Shown in pieces: positions 23,473 to 31,944 of a stretch of 64,000 nt of DNA. Position 1 is the stretch's first letter. The number at the start of each line of letters is the position of its first letter. The DNA lies in NCBI GenBank assembly GCA_035505915.1, contig DATJQI010000011.1:1-64000 (forward strand). Reading direction: 5' to 3'. The notes beneath the pieces are model-generated. The model was not told the origin of the DNA. It saw only the letters and a list, made by a program, of their open reading frames with translations, and did not search any database. Source of the DNA: 40CM-2-70-7 sp035505915. GTDB lineage: Bacteria > Gemmatimonadota > Gemmatimonadetes > Gemmatimonadales > GWC2-71-9. Both the position numbers and the translations under genes were made by a program.

Positions 23473-26084
23473 CGGGCGAGCGCTCCCCGGATGATGTCGA
23501 GCGCCTGCTCCCGGGCCGCGCCCAGGCGGGCGGGGTCTCCGGCCCCGGCGGACGCGAAATGCGGGCGCCCGCCGCCCTTGCCGCCGCTCACGGCCGCGAT
23601 CGCGCCCGCCAGCTTGCCGGCGTGCACGCCCTTCTGCACCAGGTCGTCGGTGACGGCCACGTGGATCCCCGGGCGCTCGCCCCGTGTGAAGAGCACAGAT
23701 ATCGCCCGCGAACGCCCCTGGCGGAAGGCGTCCATCACGAGCCCGATCTGGTCCCGGTCCTCGAGATCGGAGTCACCGAGGTGGACCTCGACATCCTCGA
23801 CCTTCGTGACGCTTCCCGCTTCCCGCTTCCCGCTTCCCGCCTTGAGCATGTCCTCGATCCGGTGCTCGAGCTTCTTCCGCTCTTCCAGGAGCGCCTCGAT
23901 CCGCTTCTCCACGTGCTCGGGCTGGGCCTTGAGCAGGCGCGCGGCGCCCGCGAGCCGCTGCTCCAGCTCGCGCAGGTGCCGGTACGCCGCCGGCCCGGTG
24001 ATCGCCTCGATCCGGCGCACGCCCGCTTCGGCCCCGGTCTCGTGCGTGAACCGGAAGAGGGCGATCTGGCCGGTGGTCGGCACGTGCGTGCCGCCGCACA
24101 GCTCGAGCGAGACCCCGCCGCCGATGTCCACCACGCGGACGCGGTCGCCGTACTTCTCGCCGAAGAGCGCCATGGCGCCCTTGGCGATCGCTTCGTCCCG
24201 CGCCATCTCGCGCGTGACGACCGGGAGATTCTCCCAGATGTGCGAGTTCACTTCTTCTTCGATGGTCGCCAGCGTCTGGTCGTCGATCGGGCCGTGGTGA
24301 CTGAAGTCGAACCGGAGCCGCTCCGGCGCGACCAGCGAGCCGCGCTGGCGCACGTGCGTGCCCAGCACCTTGCGAAGCGCCGCGTGGACCAGGTGGGTGC
24401 CGGTGTGGTTGCGCTCGATGTTCCGGCGGCGCGATTCGTTCACCTGCGCCGTGACCGGCGTGGGCTCGAACGCCTCGCCGAAGCGCCCCACCACCGCGCT
24501 GGCGCCGTTCTCCTTCACCACGTCTTCGACGGTCAGCTCCCACCCGTCCCCCCGCACCACGCCGGTGTCCGACACCTGCCCGCCGGACTCGGCGTAGAAC
24601 GGGTTGTCCTGGAGCACGAGCTCCAGGATCTGGCCATCCTGCCGGAACCGGACGACGTCGGTCTCGGCGGTCGTGGTCTCGTACCCGACGAAATGGGGCG
24701 ACACGCGCTCCTTGACCGTCGTCCAGGCGCTCCCCGCGTCCCGCTTCCCGCTTCCCGCGGTCGCCGCGAGGGACTTTCTCACCGCGCGACTCCGCCGCCG
24801 CTGGTGTCCCAGAGCCTGCTCGAACCCCTCCACGTCCACCGTCTGCTTGCGCTCCGCCGCGATCATCTGCGTCAGGTCGAGCGGAAAGCCGTAGGTGTCG
24901 TAGAGCTTGAACGCGTCCTCGCCGGAGATGGTGGACGCGGACTTCAGCTCGTCGAGGCGGCGCATCCCGCCTTCGATGGTCTCGAGGAACCGCTCCTCTT
25001 CGGCGCGCGTGGCGCGCAGGAGCTCGGCCTTCTGGGTCACGAGCTCGGGATAGACGTCCCCCATCGTGTCGATCACGCGCTCGGCCAGGTGCACCAGCGT
25101 CGGCTCGGCACGCCCTTCCTGCCAGGCGTAGCGGACGCCGCGCCGCAGGATCCGGCGGAGCACGTAGCCCCGGCCGTCCGAGCTCGGCACCACGCCGTCG
25201 GCCAGGAGAAACGCGACGGCCCGCGCGTGGTCGGCGAGCACGCGGTACGGGGCGCCGGCGGGTCCCCGGTCGTAGGGGCGCCCGATCACTTCGGCGGCCC
25301 GCTCCAGGATGGGCTGGAACAGGTCCGTGTCGAAATTGGACGGCACCCCCTGGAGCACGGCGGCGATGCGCTCGAGCCCAGCGCCGGTGTCCACCGAAGG
25401 CCGCGGGAGATTCTGGCGGGAGCCGTCGGCCTGCAGGTCGTACTGCATGAACACGAGGTTCCAGATCTCCACCAGGGCGCCCGCCTCGGCGAGGTGCTCG
25501 AACTGCTCCCGGCTGAGCTTCTGGCCCCATTCCCGGCGGTCCCGCAGGTCGACGTAGATCTCCGAGCAGGGGCCGGCGGGACCGGTCTCTCCCATCTGCC
25601 AGAAGTTGTCCTTGTCCGACAGGCCGAAGATGCGCTCATCCCCCACGCCGGCGACGTCGCGCCAGAGGCCGCGGGCCTCGTCGTCCGAGTGGTGCACCGA
25701 GACGCGGAGCCGCTCCGGGGCGATCCCGTACCACGCCGAGGCGGTGACCAGCTCCCACGCGTACGCGACGGCGTCGCGCTTGAAGTAGTCGCCGAACGAG
25801 AAGTTGCCGAGCATTTCGAAGAAGGTGTGGTGCCGCGCCGTGTGGCCCACCTGCTCCAGATCGTTGTGCTTCCCGCCGGCCCGGACGCACTTCTGACACG
25901 TCGTGGCACGGAGATAGTCGCGGCGCTCGAGCCCCTGGAACACGCGCTTGAACTGCACCATCCCCGCGTTGGTGAACAGCAGGGTGGGATCGTCGGCGGG
26001 AACGAGCGGCGAGCTCGGGATCTCGCGGTGGCTCTTGCCGATGAAATAGTCGAGGAAACGGCGTCGAATCTGGGCGGCCTTCAT
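23469..26084 (-). CDS. alaS: Alanyl-tRNA synthetase
   Basis: 871 residues, full length. The catalytic core begins MKAAQIRRRFLDYF and has the class II motifs (FTNAGMVQFK, TFFEMLGNFSFGDYF, GAGLERIAAVLQG). The editing domain has the zinc/His motif HTGTHLVHAAL and CGGTHVPTTG. The C-terminal coiled coil and C-Ala domain end with GGGRPHFASAGAGD. Two heptamer-repeat copies are in frame: TAGSGKRDAGSA in the linker before the editing domain, and KAGSGKREAGSV in the coiled-coil/C-Ala linker. Both are variable spots in the family. The start lies seven bases after a TATATT box, so the transcript may be leaderless. It heads the operon running down to the ZIP gene. Confidence 0.97.
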   Translation of the reverse strand: MKAAQIRRRFLDYFIGKSHREIPSSPLVPADDPTLLFTNAGMVQFKRVFQGLERRDYLRATTCQKCVRAGGKHNDLEQVGHTARHHTFFEMLGNFSFGDYFKRDAVAYAWELVTASAWYGIAPERLRVSVHHSDDEARGLWRDVAGVGDERIFGLSDKDNFWQMGETGPAGPCSEIYVDLRDRREWGQKLSREQFEHLAEAGALVEIWNLVFMQYDLQADGSRQNLPRPSVDTGAGLERIAAVLQGVPSNFDTDLFQPILERAAEVIGRPYDRGPAGAPYRVLADHARAVAFLLADGVVPSSDGRGYVLRRILRRGVRYAWQEGRAEPTLVHLAERVIDTMGDVYPELVTQKAELLRATRAEEERFLETIEGGMRRLDELKSASTISGEDAFKLYDTYGFPLDLTQMIAAERKQTVDVEGFEQALGHQRRRSRAVRKSLAATAGSGKRDAGSAWTTVKERVSPHFVGYETTTAETDVVRFRQDGQILELVLQDNPFYAESGGQVSDTGVVRGDGWELTVEDVVKENGASAVVGRFGEAFEPTPVTAQVNESRRRNIERNHTGTHLVHAALRKVLGTHVRQRGSLVAPERLRFDFSHHGPIDDQTLATIEEEVNSHIWENLPVVTREMARDEAIAKGAMALFGEKYGDRVRVVDIGGGVSLELCGGTHVPTTGQIALFRFTHETGAEAGVRRIEAITGPAAYRHLRELEQRLAGAARLLKAQPEHVEKRIEALLEERKKLEHRIEDMLKAGSGKREAGSVTKVEDVEVHLGDSDLEDRDQIGLVMDAFRQGRSRAISVLFTRGERPGIHVAVTDDLVQKGVHAGKLAGAIAAVSGGKGGGRPHFASAGAGDPARLGAAREQALDIIRGALAR
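23811..23841 (-). repeat. GGGAAGN heptamer repeat, copy I
   Basis: Four near-perfect heptamers inside alaS, in frame, encoding GSGKREAGS. It shares the flanking GTGACGCTTCCCGC edge with copy D. Confidence 0.8.
24732..24758 (-). repeat. GGGAAGN heptamer repeat, copy J
   Basis: Inside alaS, in frame, encoding GSGKRDAGS. Confidence 0.78.
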
Positions 26085-26091
26085 GGCGCGG

Positions 26092-26097
26092 AATATA
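26092..26097 (-). promoter_or_regulatory. Candidate -10 box for alaS (possible leaderless transcript)
   Basis: TATATT on the minus strand is separated by seven bases from the alaS ATG, so initiation at the usual distance would fall on the start codon. The -35 region is poor. Confidence 0.35.
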
Positions 26098-26190
26098 TCG
26101 CCGAGAGGGCCAAGTTGAAGGGAGACGGGGAGTTAAATGGGCGGGCGGCTTGCGGTCACCGAACGAGTCCCTTAAGCTCCGGCCCGCACG

Positions 26191-27417
26191 ATGACCTTCG
26201 ACGCGCTGCTCCTGAACGCCGGCGTCCGGCAGTCTCTGATGGCGGTCCGCTCCCTGGGCCGCCAGGGACTGCGGGTGGCCGCCGCCCTCGGGGCCGGCCC
26301 CGGCACGCGCGTCCCGGCCTTTTCGTCCCGCTGGTGCGGCGAGCCGGTGTGGTTCGACGCCCCCGACGCCTCGGACGCCTATCTCGCGCTGCTCGAAGCC
26401 TGGCTCGCCCGCGCCGGGGCCCGGGTGGTCATCCCGTCACACGACGGGACCATCGCGATGCTCCGCGCCCACCGCGCCCGGCTCGAGCGGACGACCCGCC
26501 TGGCGCTGGCCAGTGAGGCGGCCCTGACGGTGGCGGTGAACAAGGAGCGCACGCTCGCCGCCGCGACCCGGGTGGGCCTCAAGGTGCCCCGGGAGGCCGT
26601 CATCAAGACCCTCGCGGACCTTCCCGCCGCCCTTGCCCACATCGGTCTTCCGGGGGTGATCAAGCCCGCCGAGTCGTGGGTTCCCGGCACCGAGGGGGCC
26701 GGCGGCGGGCACTGGGTGGGTCCCCAGCTGGTGGTGACGGAAGACGAGGCCCGGCGCGCGGCGGACGCGGTGACGAAGTTCGGCGTGCCGGTGCTGTTCC
26801 AGCAGTACCTCACCGGGCGGCGCGAGGCCCTGAGCTTCCTCTACGCCCGGGGCCGGATGCACGCCCGGTTCGCCCAGTGGGCGGCCCGCACGCGCCCGCC
26901 GCTGGGGGGCGAGTCGGTCCTCCGCCAGAGCATCCCGATCCCCGAGGACTTGGGCCCCGGCGCCGAGGCGCTGGTGCGGGAGATCGACCTGGAGGGGTAC
27001 TGCGAGGTGGAATTCCGGCGCGACGCCGCCGGCGAGCCCTTTCTCATGGAGATCAACCCGCGCCTCTCGGCCTCGGTGGAAGTGGCGGTCCGTGCCGGCG
27101 TGGACTTCCCGCACCTCCTGTTCCGGTGGGCCAGCGGCGACCCGATCCCGGTGGTCACCGATTATCGGGTCGGCGGGTGGATGCGGAATCTCGGCGCCGA
27201 CATCGATACCTCGCTCCTCGCCCTCGACCAGCGGGGCCGGCCCGGCATCCCCGCGCCGGCCCGCGTCGTGGCGGACTTCGGCCTCTCGTTTCTTCGGCCC
27301 TCCGGTTACGACTATTTTTGGTGGAGTGATCCCGGCCCGGCCGTCGCCGCGACGTCGGCCTTCCTGGGCGAGATGATGGGGCGTGTGACGTCACGTGTGC
27401 GGAGGATCTTCCGTTGA
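26191..27417 (+). CDS. ATP-grasp domain protein (carboxylate-amine ligase type)
   Basis: 408 residues. An N-terminal Rossmann-like lobe (ALLLNAGVRQSLMAVRSLGRQG) is followed by an ATP-grasp fold with PGVIKPAESWVPGTEGAGG, an FQQYLTGR segment, and the metal-binding strand FLMEINPRLSASVEVAVRAG. ATP-grasp enzymes form acyl-phosphate intermediates and join a carboxylate to an amine. This subgroup occurs in exopolysaccharide and natural-product loci, and its substrates are not established. The next gene starts at a TTG overlapping this stop (TTGA), so the ligase and the flavoprotein are made together and probably work in one pathway. It is divergent from alaS across 106 bases. Confidence 0.8.
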   Translation: MTFDALLLNAGVRQSLMAVRSLGRQGLRVAAALGAGPGTRVPAFSSRWCGEPVWFDAPDASDAYLALLEAWLARAGARVVIPSHDGTIAMLRAHRARLERTTRLALASEAALTVAVNKERTLAAATRVGLKVPREAVIKTLADLPAALAHIGLPGVIKPAESWVPGTEGAGGGHWVGPQLVVTEDEARRAADAVTKFGVPVLFQQYLTGRREALSFLYARGRMHARFAQWAARTRPPLGGESVLRQSIPIPEDLGPGAEALVREIDLEGYCEVEFRRDAAGEPFLMEINPRLSASVEVAVRAGVDFPHLLFRWASGDPIPVVTDYRVGGWMRNLGADIDTSLLALDQRGRPGIPAPARVVADFGLSFLRPSGYDYFWWSDPGPAVAATSAFLGEMMGRVTSRVRRIFR

Positions 27418-28583
27418 ACCGGTACGACGCGGTGGTGGTGGGAGCGGGACCCTACGGCCTGTCCACGGCGGCCCATCTCAAGGGCCGTGGCCTCGAGGTC
27501 GCCACGTTCGGCAAGACGCTCGGGATGTGGCGGGACCACATGCCGCACGGAATGAACCTGCGGTCCCAGTGGTGGGCCACCAACCTCTGGGATCCGCGCC
27601 AGGACCTGGGCTTTGCCCGGTTCTTCCGGGAGTCATCCTACCGCGAAGGTCATCCGCTCCCCATCAACGCGTTCATCGACTACGGGCTGTGGTTCAAGGA
27701 GCGCGCCGTTCCGGACGTGGACGAGACCCTGGTGCGCGCCGTCACCCGGAAGGACGGGGGGTTTCACCTCCAGCTCGAGGACGGGCGTGAAGTCGAGACG
27801 CGCTCGGTGGTGATGGCCATCGGGCTGTATTACTACGCCCACCGCCCCGAGCCGTACACCGGTCTCCCCGCCGAGCTCGTGTCCCACTCGTCCACCTACA
27901 ACGACTACGGCCGTTTCCGCGGGCAGACCGTCATCGTGGTGGGCGGCGGCCAGAGCGCCATCGAGTACGCGGCACTGTTGCACGAGGCGGGGGCGAAGGT
28001 CGAGGTCGTGTCACGGCGGGAGATCATGTGGCTCGGTCCCGATCGCGGCCGGAACCGCCCGCTCCTCGAGCGGATCCGCCGCCCCTCGGCCGGCGTGGCG
28101 CCGGGGTGGAAGAACTGGATGCTGGACCACACCCCGTATGCGTTCTACCGCCTGCCCCAGTGGTACAAGGACTCCTGGAACGAGGACTACCGGTCCGGCG
28201 CCAGCGACTGGCTGCACAGCCGGGTGGTCGGCAAGGTCAAGCTGCGGGAGGGCCAGACCATCACCCGCCTGACTCCCCAGGGCGGAGGCGTGGAAGCCGC
28301 GCTGTCCAACGGCGACGTGGTCCGCGCCGACCACGTGATGCTCGCGACGGGGTTCCGGGTGGACGTGAATCGCCTCACGATGCTCGATCCATCGTTGCGC
28401 TCCCGGATCCAGGCGGACCGCGACATCCCGACGCTGTCCTCGTGGTTCGAGAGCAGCGTCCCGGGGCTCTACTTCGTCGGGATCACGTCGCTCCGGGCCT
28501 TCGGCCCCCTGTACCGCTTCGTCGCCGGGTGTGGCGCGGCCGCGCGGCGGGTGGCGGGGGCGGTCGCCCGGCGCTCGGCTTAA
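27414..28583 (+). CDS. FAD/NAD(P)-dependent oxidoreductase (flavin-monooxygenase-like)
   Basis: 389 residues. Two dinucleotide-binding motifs are visible: FAD at VVVGAGPYGLS (7-17) and NAD(P)H at VVVGGGQSAIE in the middle. The ATGFRVDVN segment near the C-terminus is typical of flavin-containing and N-hydroxylating monooxygenases. No membrane segments. It starts at TTG in a TTGA overlap with the ATP-grasp gene. The pair could build and oxidise a small amide-containing product or a sugar substituent; this is inference. The stop codon directly abuts a perfect GC palindrome (28584-28604), the first unit of the REP array, which could also act as a transcript end. Confidence 0.82.
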   Translation: MNRYDAVVVGAGPYGLSTAAHLKGRGLEVATFGKTLGMWRDHMPHGMNLRSQWWATNLWDPRQDLGFARFFRESSYREGHPLPINAFIDYGLWFKERAVPDVDETLVRAVTRKDGGFHLQLEDGREVETRSVVMAIGLYYYAHRPEPYTGLPAELVSHSSTYNDYGRFRGQTVIVVGGGQSAIEYAALLHEAGAKVEVVSRREIMWLGPDRGRNRPLLERIRRPSAGVAPGWKNWMLDHTPYAFYRLPQWYKDSWNEDYRSGASDWLHSRVVGKVKLREGQTITRLTPQGGGVEAALSNGDVVRADHVMLATGFRVDVNRLTMLDPSLRSRIQADRDIPTLSSWFESSVPGLYFVGITSLRAFGPLYRFVAGCGAAARRVAGAVARRSA

Positions 28584-28907
28584 CCCCGCGGCCACGCCGC
28601 GGGGTGCACAAATGCCCATGCCGCGGGGTTCACAAATGCCCATGCCGCGGACCACCATTGCCATGCTGGCGGGCCCACCAATGCCCGTGCTGCGGGCCAC
28701 CAATGCCCATGCCGCCGCCCAACCCAACGGCAACTCCCTTCCGCAGGCCGCACTCCGGCCCCACCCCATGCCGCCGGCCCCACCCCGCAGCCCTGGCCCA
28801 ACCCCGCGGCATGGCCCCACCCCGCGGCCCCGGCCCCACCCCGCAGCCCCGGCCCAACCCCGCGGCGTGGCCGCACCCCGGCCCCACCCCGCGGCATGGC
28901 CGCGGGG
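28584..28907. repeat. Left REP-like palindrome array
   Basis: 324 bases without a gene. It opens with the perfect hairpin CCCCGCGGC-CAC-GCCGCGGGG (28584-28604). About five diverged ~22-base units of the form ACCAATGCCCATGCCGCGGGCC follow (to about 28730), then about seven 18-19-base units of the form GGCCCCACCCCGCGGC. It closes with the palindrome CCCCGCGGC-ATG-GCCGCGGGG (28887-28907) followed by TTAAC. Long proline-rich open frames cross it, but they are by-products of the repeat. Confidence 0.8.
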
Positions 28908-29297
28908 TTAACCGGAGCCCCCAAGCGGCCACCGGTCTGGGTGGTGCTCCCGCTGTCGGGTCACGTAGTGCCGCAGGGCCTTCAGGTGGGTCCGGCAAAC
29001 GGCGTTGGCGTAGCAGCCCCGGCACCAGCGCAGGCGCGGCTGGCGGGCTTCGCGGGTGACGTTCACTCTCCGCGCCGACTCGGACTTCGCGTCCCGGACG
29101 AAGTCACTCAGTCGCGCGGACGGCGGGTAGCTCACCATGATGTGCACGTGCTCCGCGAGCACACCCACCGCGTGGACGCGCACGCGGGTCCGCTCGCCCG
29201 CGGCCCGGAACGCCGCCACAATTCCGGCGACGTCCGTTTCCCGGATGCTGAATTCCCGGTTCTTGGTGTGCCACCCCAGGTGGGCGTACAGCCCCAT
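28908..29297 (-). CDS. IS200/IS605-like transposase, REP-associated type (TnpA_REP)
   Basis: 129 residues from the ATG at 29297 (MGLYAHLGWHTKNREFS); a GTG at 29330 would add 11. The HUH signature is HVHIMVSY (preceded by VLAEH), and the catalytic tyrosine is in RHYVTRQ, with the usual Gln four residues later. Y1 transposases of this size cut and join single-stranded DNA at hairpins. The C-terminus HHPDRWPLGGSG reaches into the left array: the TAA stop is part of the GTTAAC that follows a REP palindrome. Key residues look intact, so it may be active. Base composition resembles the host. Confidence 0.88.
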   Translation of the reverse strand: MGLYAHLGWHTKNREFSIRETDVAGIVAAFRAAGERTRVRVHAVGVLAEHVHIMVSYPPSARLSDFVRDAKSESARRVNVTREARQPRLRWCRGCYANAVCRTHLKALRHYVTRQREHHPDRWPLGGSG

Positions 29298-29340
29298 TGC
29301 CTGGTGCGGCCCCAGCCGACGCCCTTCCACGCGCGGACCT

Positions 29341-29712
29341 CAGGTTGGCCCCGCGGCGCGGCCACGGGGTTCACAAATGCCCAGGCCGCGGGCCACCAAG
29401 GCCCCAGGCCGCGGGCCACCAAGGCCCAGGCCGCGGGCAACCAAGGCCCAGGCCGCGGGCCACCAAGGCCCAGGCCGCGGGCAACCCCGCGGCATGGCCG
29501 CGGGGTTAACCCGGCGGCAACTCCGTTTTCCCAAAATGCCACGCAGCAAACCCCACCCCAGCGGCACGCCCCACACCACCCACGCGGCAGGCTGCCCCGA
29601 CCCCCGCGGTGCCCCGCTCCAACCCGCCCCGCCCCACCCCGCGGCGTGGCCGTGCCCCGGCCCCACCCCGCGGCGTGGCCGCGGGGTTAACCCCGTGGCC
29701 CGTGCCCCGGGG
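29341..29712. repeat. Right REP-like palindrome array
   Basis: 372 bases without a gene. It starts with an imperfect palindrome (29349-29369). About five tandem ~22-base units GCCCAGGCCGCGGGCCACCAAG follow (about 29379-29483), then the perfect palindrome at 29485-29505 followed by GTTAAC. A diverged stretch comes next (29515-29640), then the palindrome at 29666-29686 and a degenerate one up to the recX stop at 29713. The ~22-base unit is a variant of the one in the left array. Confidence 0.8.
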
Positions 29713-30342
29713 TCACCCGCACAGCTCCCGCACCAGCTCCCGCGCCTCCGTCCCCCCGAAGCCGCGGCGCGCCAGGTAGGCCATGAGGCGCCGGCGGCGC
29801 GCGGCGGGGGGCAAGCCCTCGAGCTGCTTCGCGCGCCGCTCCGCCACCGCCCGGGCGGCCGCCGCCGGGTCCACGCCCTCGTCCGCCAGCGCGGTCGCGA
29901 CGGCCCGCTCGCCCAGGCGCCGCTCGACGCCCTGGGTGAGCAGGTCCCGCAGGATGCGGCTGGGCCCGCGTCCCCGGCGCGCCTGCGCCCGCGCGAACGC
30001 CTCGGCGAACCGCGCGTCGTCCACCACCCCGCCCCACTCGAGGCGCGCGATGGCCTGGTCCACGGCCTCGGCACGGTGCTGTTTCTGGAGCAGCCGGCGC
30101 CGGAGATCCGCGCGGGCGTGCGAGCGGAGCCGCTCGAGGCGCAGACCCGCCTCATAGGCCCCTTCGATTTCGGCCAGGCCGGAGAGCGTCTGGCGCACGG
30201 CGTCCGTGATCTCGCCGCCGACCGTGAGGCCGAGGGGGCCGAGGGCGTCTTCGGGGAGCGACGCGAAACGCCCCCGGTCCACTTCCACCACGCGGTAGCC
30301 GGGGCGGCGGGGATCGGGGGCGAGACCGGTACAGATCGGCAC
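29713..30342 (-). CDS. recX: Regulatory protein RecX
   Basis: 209 residues. The N-terminal ~65 residues are a variable beta-rich extension. The rest is the RecX three-helix repeat fold with ALRLLERR-like repeats (YEAGLRLERLRSHARADLRRRL, WGGVVDDARFAEAFARAQ, RRRRLMAYLARRGF). RecX binds inside the RecA filament groove and limits its activity. The GTG start at 30342 shares one base with the recA stop (TAGTG), so synthesis is coupled to RecA. The stop abuts the last palindrome of the REP array. Confidence 0.92.
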   Translation of the reverse strand: MPICTGLAPDPRRPGYRVVEVDRGRFASLPEDALGPLGLTVGGEITDAVRQTLSGLAEIEGAYEAGLRLERLRSHARADLRRRLLQKQHRAEAVDQAIARLEWGGVVDDARFAEAFARAQARRGRGPSRILRDLLTQGVERRLGERAVATALADEGVDPAAAARAVAERRAKQLEGLPPAARRRRLMAYLARRGFGGTEARELVRELCG

Positions 30343-31433
30343 TACTCCTCCGGCGCCGGGGCCTCCTCATCGGCGGCCGCGCCGGCCGTCGTGCTCTTCA
30401 TGCCGAGCAGCTCCTTCACCTTCACTTCGATCTCCTGCGCCATGTCCGGATGGTCCTTCAGGTACATCTTGGCGTTCTCGCGGCCCTGCCCGATGCGCTC
30501 CTTGCCGTAGGCATACCAGGCGCCGGCCTTCTCGATGATGCCGGCCTCGGCCGCGATGTCCACCAGCAGGGACTCGTGGCTGATCCCCTCGTCGAACATC
30601 AGGTCGAACTCCGCCTGCCGGAACGGCGGCGCCACCTTGTTCTTCACCACCTTCACGCGGACGTGATTGCCGATCACCGTCTCGCGCTCCTTTACCGGGC
30701 CGATGCGGCGGACGTCGAGGCGCACCGAAGCGTAGAACTTGAGGGCCCGGCCGCCGGTGGTGGTTTCCGGGTTGCCGAACATCACGCCGATCTTCTCGCG
30801 GAGCTGATTGATGAAGATGACGGCGGTGCGGGAGCGGTTGATCGCGCCGGCGAGCTTGCGGAGGGCCTGGCTCATCAGCCGGGCCTGCAGCCCCATGTGC
30901 GAGTCGCCCATCTCCCCCTCGATTTCGGCCTTGGGCACGAGCGCCGCCACCGAGTCGACCACGACGACGTCCACCGCCCCGGAGCGGACCAGGATCTCGC
31001 AGATCTCGAGGGCCTGCTCCCCGGTATCGGGCTGGGAGACGAGGAGGTTTTCGATGTCCACGCCGAGCTTCTTGGCGTACTCGACGTCGAGGGCGTGCTC
31101 GGCGTCGATGTAGGCGGCCGCGCCCCCGGCCCGCTGCGCGCGGCTGACCACGTGGAGCGCCAGCGTGGTCTTGCCGCTCGATTCCGGACCGAAGATCTCG
31201 GTCACCCGGCCCCGCGGAATCCCGCCGATGCCGATGGCGGCGTCGAGGTTGATGGCCCCGGTGGAGATGGCGTCGACCCGGACCCGGGGGGAGTCGGCCC
31301 CCATCCGCATGATGGAGCCCTTGCCGCAGCTCTTCTCGATCTGGGTGATCGCGAGGTTGAGCGCCTTCCGGCGGTCATCCGAGAGTTTCGGTGTTTCTTG
31401 GGGGTCTGCCGCCACGTCCGTCCTCGTCAGCAT
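30342..31433 (-). CDS. recA: Recombinase RecA
   Basis: 363 residues. The standard order is present: the N-terminal helix with KALNLAITQIEKSCGKGSIM, Walker A GPESSGKT (82-89), VVVDSVAALVPKAEIEGEMGD (Walker B and loop 1), FINQLREKIGVMFGNPETTTGG (loop 2), then the C-terminal domain with an acidic tail (DEEAPAPEE). RecA coats single-stranded DNA, drives homologous pairing, and activates LexA cleavage. A candidate promoter with TATATT lies 32-37 bases upstream of the start codon. I see no E. coli-type LexA box. recX is translated from the same message. Confidence 0.98.
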   Translation of the reverse strand: MLTRTDVAADPQETPKLSDDRRKALNLAITQIEKSCGKGSIMRMGADSPRVRVDAISTGAINLDAAIGIGGIPRGRVTEIFGPESSGKTTLALHVVSRAQRAGGAAAYIDAEHALDVEYAKKLGVDIENLLVSQPDTGEQALEICEILVRSGAVDVVVVDSVAALVPKAEIEGEMGDSHMGLQARLMSQALRKLAGAINRSRTAVIFINQLREKIGVMFGNPETTTGGRALKFYASVRLDVRRIGPVKERETVIGNHVRVKVVKNKVAPPFRQAEFDLMFDEGISHESLLVDIAAEAGIIEKAGAWYAYGKERIGQGRENAKMYLKDHPDMAQEIEVKVKELLGMKSTTAGAAADEEAPAPEE

Positions 31434-31464
31434 GGGGAATGAGCCTCGCGATATTGGAGGCCCG

Positions 31465-31494
31465 AATATACGCCGAAGTCGTGTTTAGCGCCAA
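31465..31494 (-). promoter_or_regulatory. Candidate recA promoter
   Basis: On the minus strand: TTGGCG (31494-31489), an 18-base spacer and TATATT (31470-31465). The predicted transcript start is about 25 bases upstream of the recA ATG. The -35 overlaps the last codons of yraN. Confidence 0.45.
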
Positions 31495-31877
31495 CCGGGG
31501 CGAAAGGCGTCCTCGAGGTGAGTTAACTTGTTGTTCTGTATGGCGATACAGTCAAACCGGTAGATGTCGCCGGCGGTGCCGTAACGATCGGTCCACGCCC
31601 GGGCTGCCTTCACGATCTCCCGCCTCTTCGCCCCCGTCACCGCCTCGAACGGGCTGCCGAAGGCCGTTCCCCGCCTGCTCTTGACCTCCACGAAGGCCAC
31701 CAGCTTCCCCCGCCGGATCACCAGGTCGATTTCGATCCGCCCCACCCGCCACCGATGCGCGACGACGAACCATCCCTGCGTGAGGAGATACTGGATCGCC
31801 TGGAGCTCCCCCGCCAACCCCTCGCGGTGCCGCGGGTCCTGCCAGGTGCTCGGATCGGATCGTACGCCGGTGTTCAC
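31485..31877 (-). CDS. yraN: YraN family endonuclease-like protein (UPF0102)
   Basis: 130 residues. Restriction-endonuclease-like fold with the conserved core GRIEIDLVIRRGKLVAFVEVKSR, the D-x(n)-E-V-K nuclease pattern, preceded by GLAGELQAIQYLLTQGW. The cellular role is not established; YraN is often next to rnhB or other DNA-processing genes. Here it lies between ftsK and recA. The 143-base spacer upstream holds a nested palindrome. Confidence 0.88.
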   Translation of the reverse strand: MNTGVRSDPSTWQDPRHREGLAGELQAIQYLLTQGWFVVAHRWRVGRIEIDLVIRRGKLVAFVEVKSRRGTAFGSPFEAVTGAKRREIVKAARAWTDRYGTAGDIYRFDCIAIQNNKLTHLEDAFRPGWR

Positions 31878-31944
31878 GAGAGAAGTCTAGCTCGTCGACT
31901 CTCCGGCGACATAGCCAGATCTACGCGGCCTGGTACCAAGCGAC

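Larger units (their letters stand above)
28584..29712. mobile_element. REP-associated tyrosine transposase locus (RAYT with REP arrays)
   Basis: An IS200-like transposase gene with GC-rich hairpins of one sequence family on both sides, filling the whole interval between the flavoprotein gene and recX. This arrangement matches RAYT-REP loci known in other bacteria, where the transposase maintains and spreads the REP hairpins. At least five palindromes of the CCCCGCGGC type are visible (28584, 28887, 29349, 29485, 29666). No target-site duplication was identified. Confidence 0.75.

Noticed and set aside
28605..29483. Possible CRISPR array in the tandem units beside the transposase
   Set aside because: The units abut without unique spacers of constant length, unit length varies from 18 to 22 bases, and no cas gene is near.
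28896..30510. Long proline/alanine-rich plus-strand open frames across the REP arrays and recX
   Set aside because: They arise from GC-rich repeats and the antisense of recX, have no ribosome-binding site and no recognisable domain.
31434..31484. SOS (LexA) box upstream of recA
   Set aside because: No CTG-N10-CAG or GAAC-N4-GTTC pattern is present; only a plain promoter-like pair is visible.
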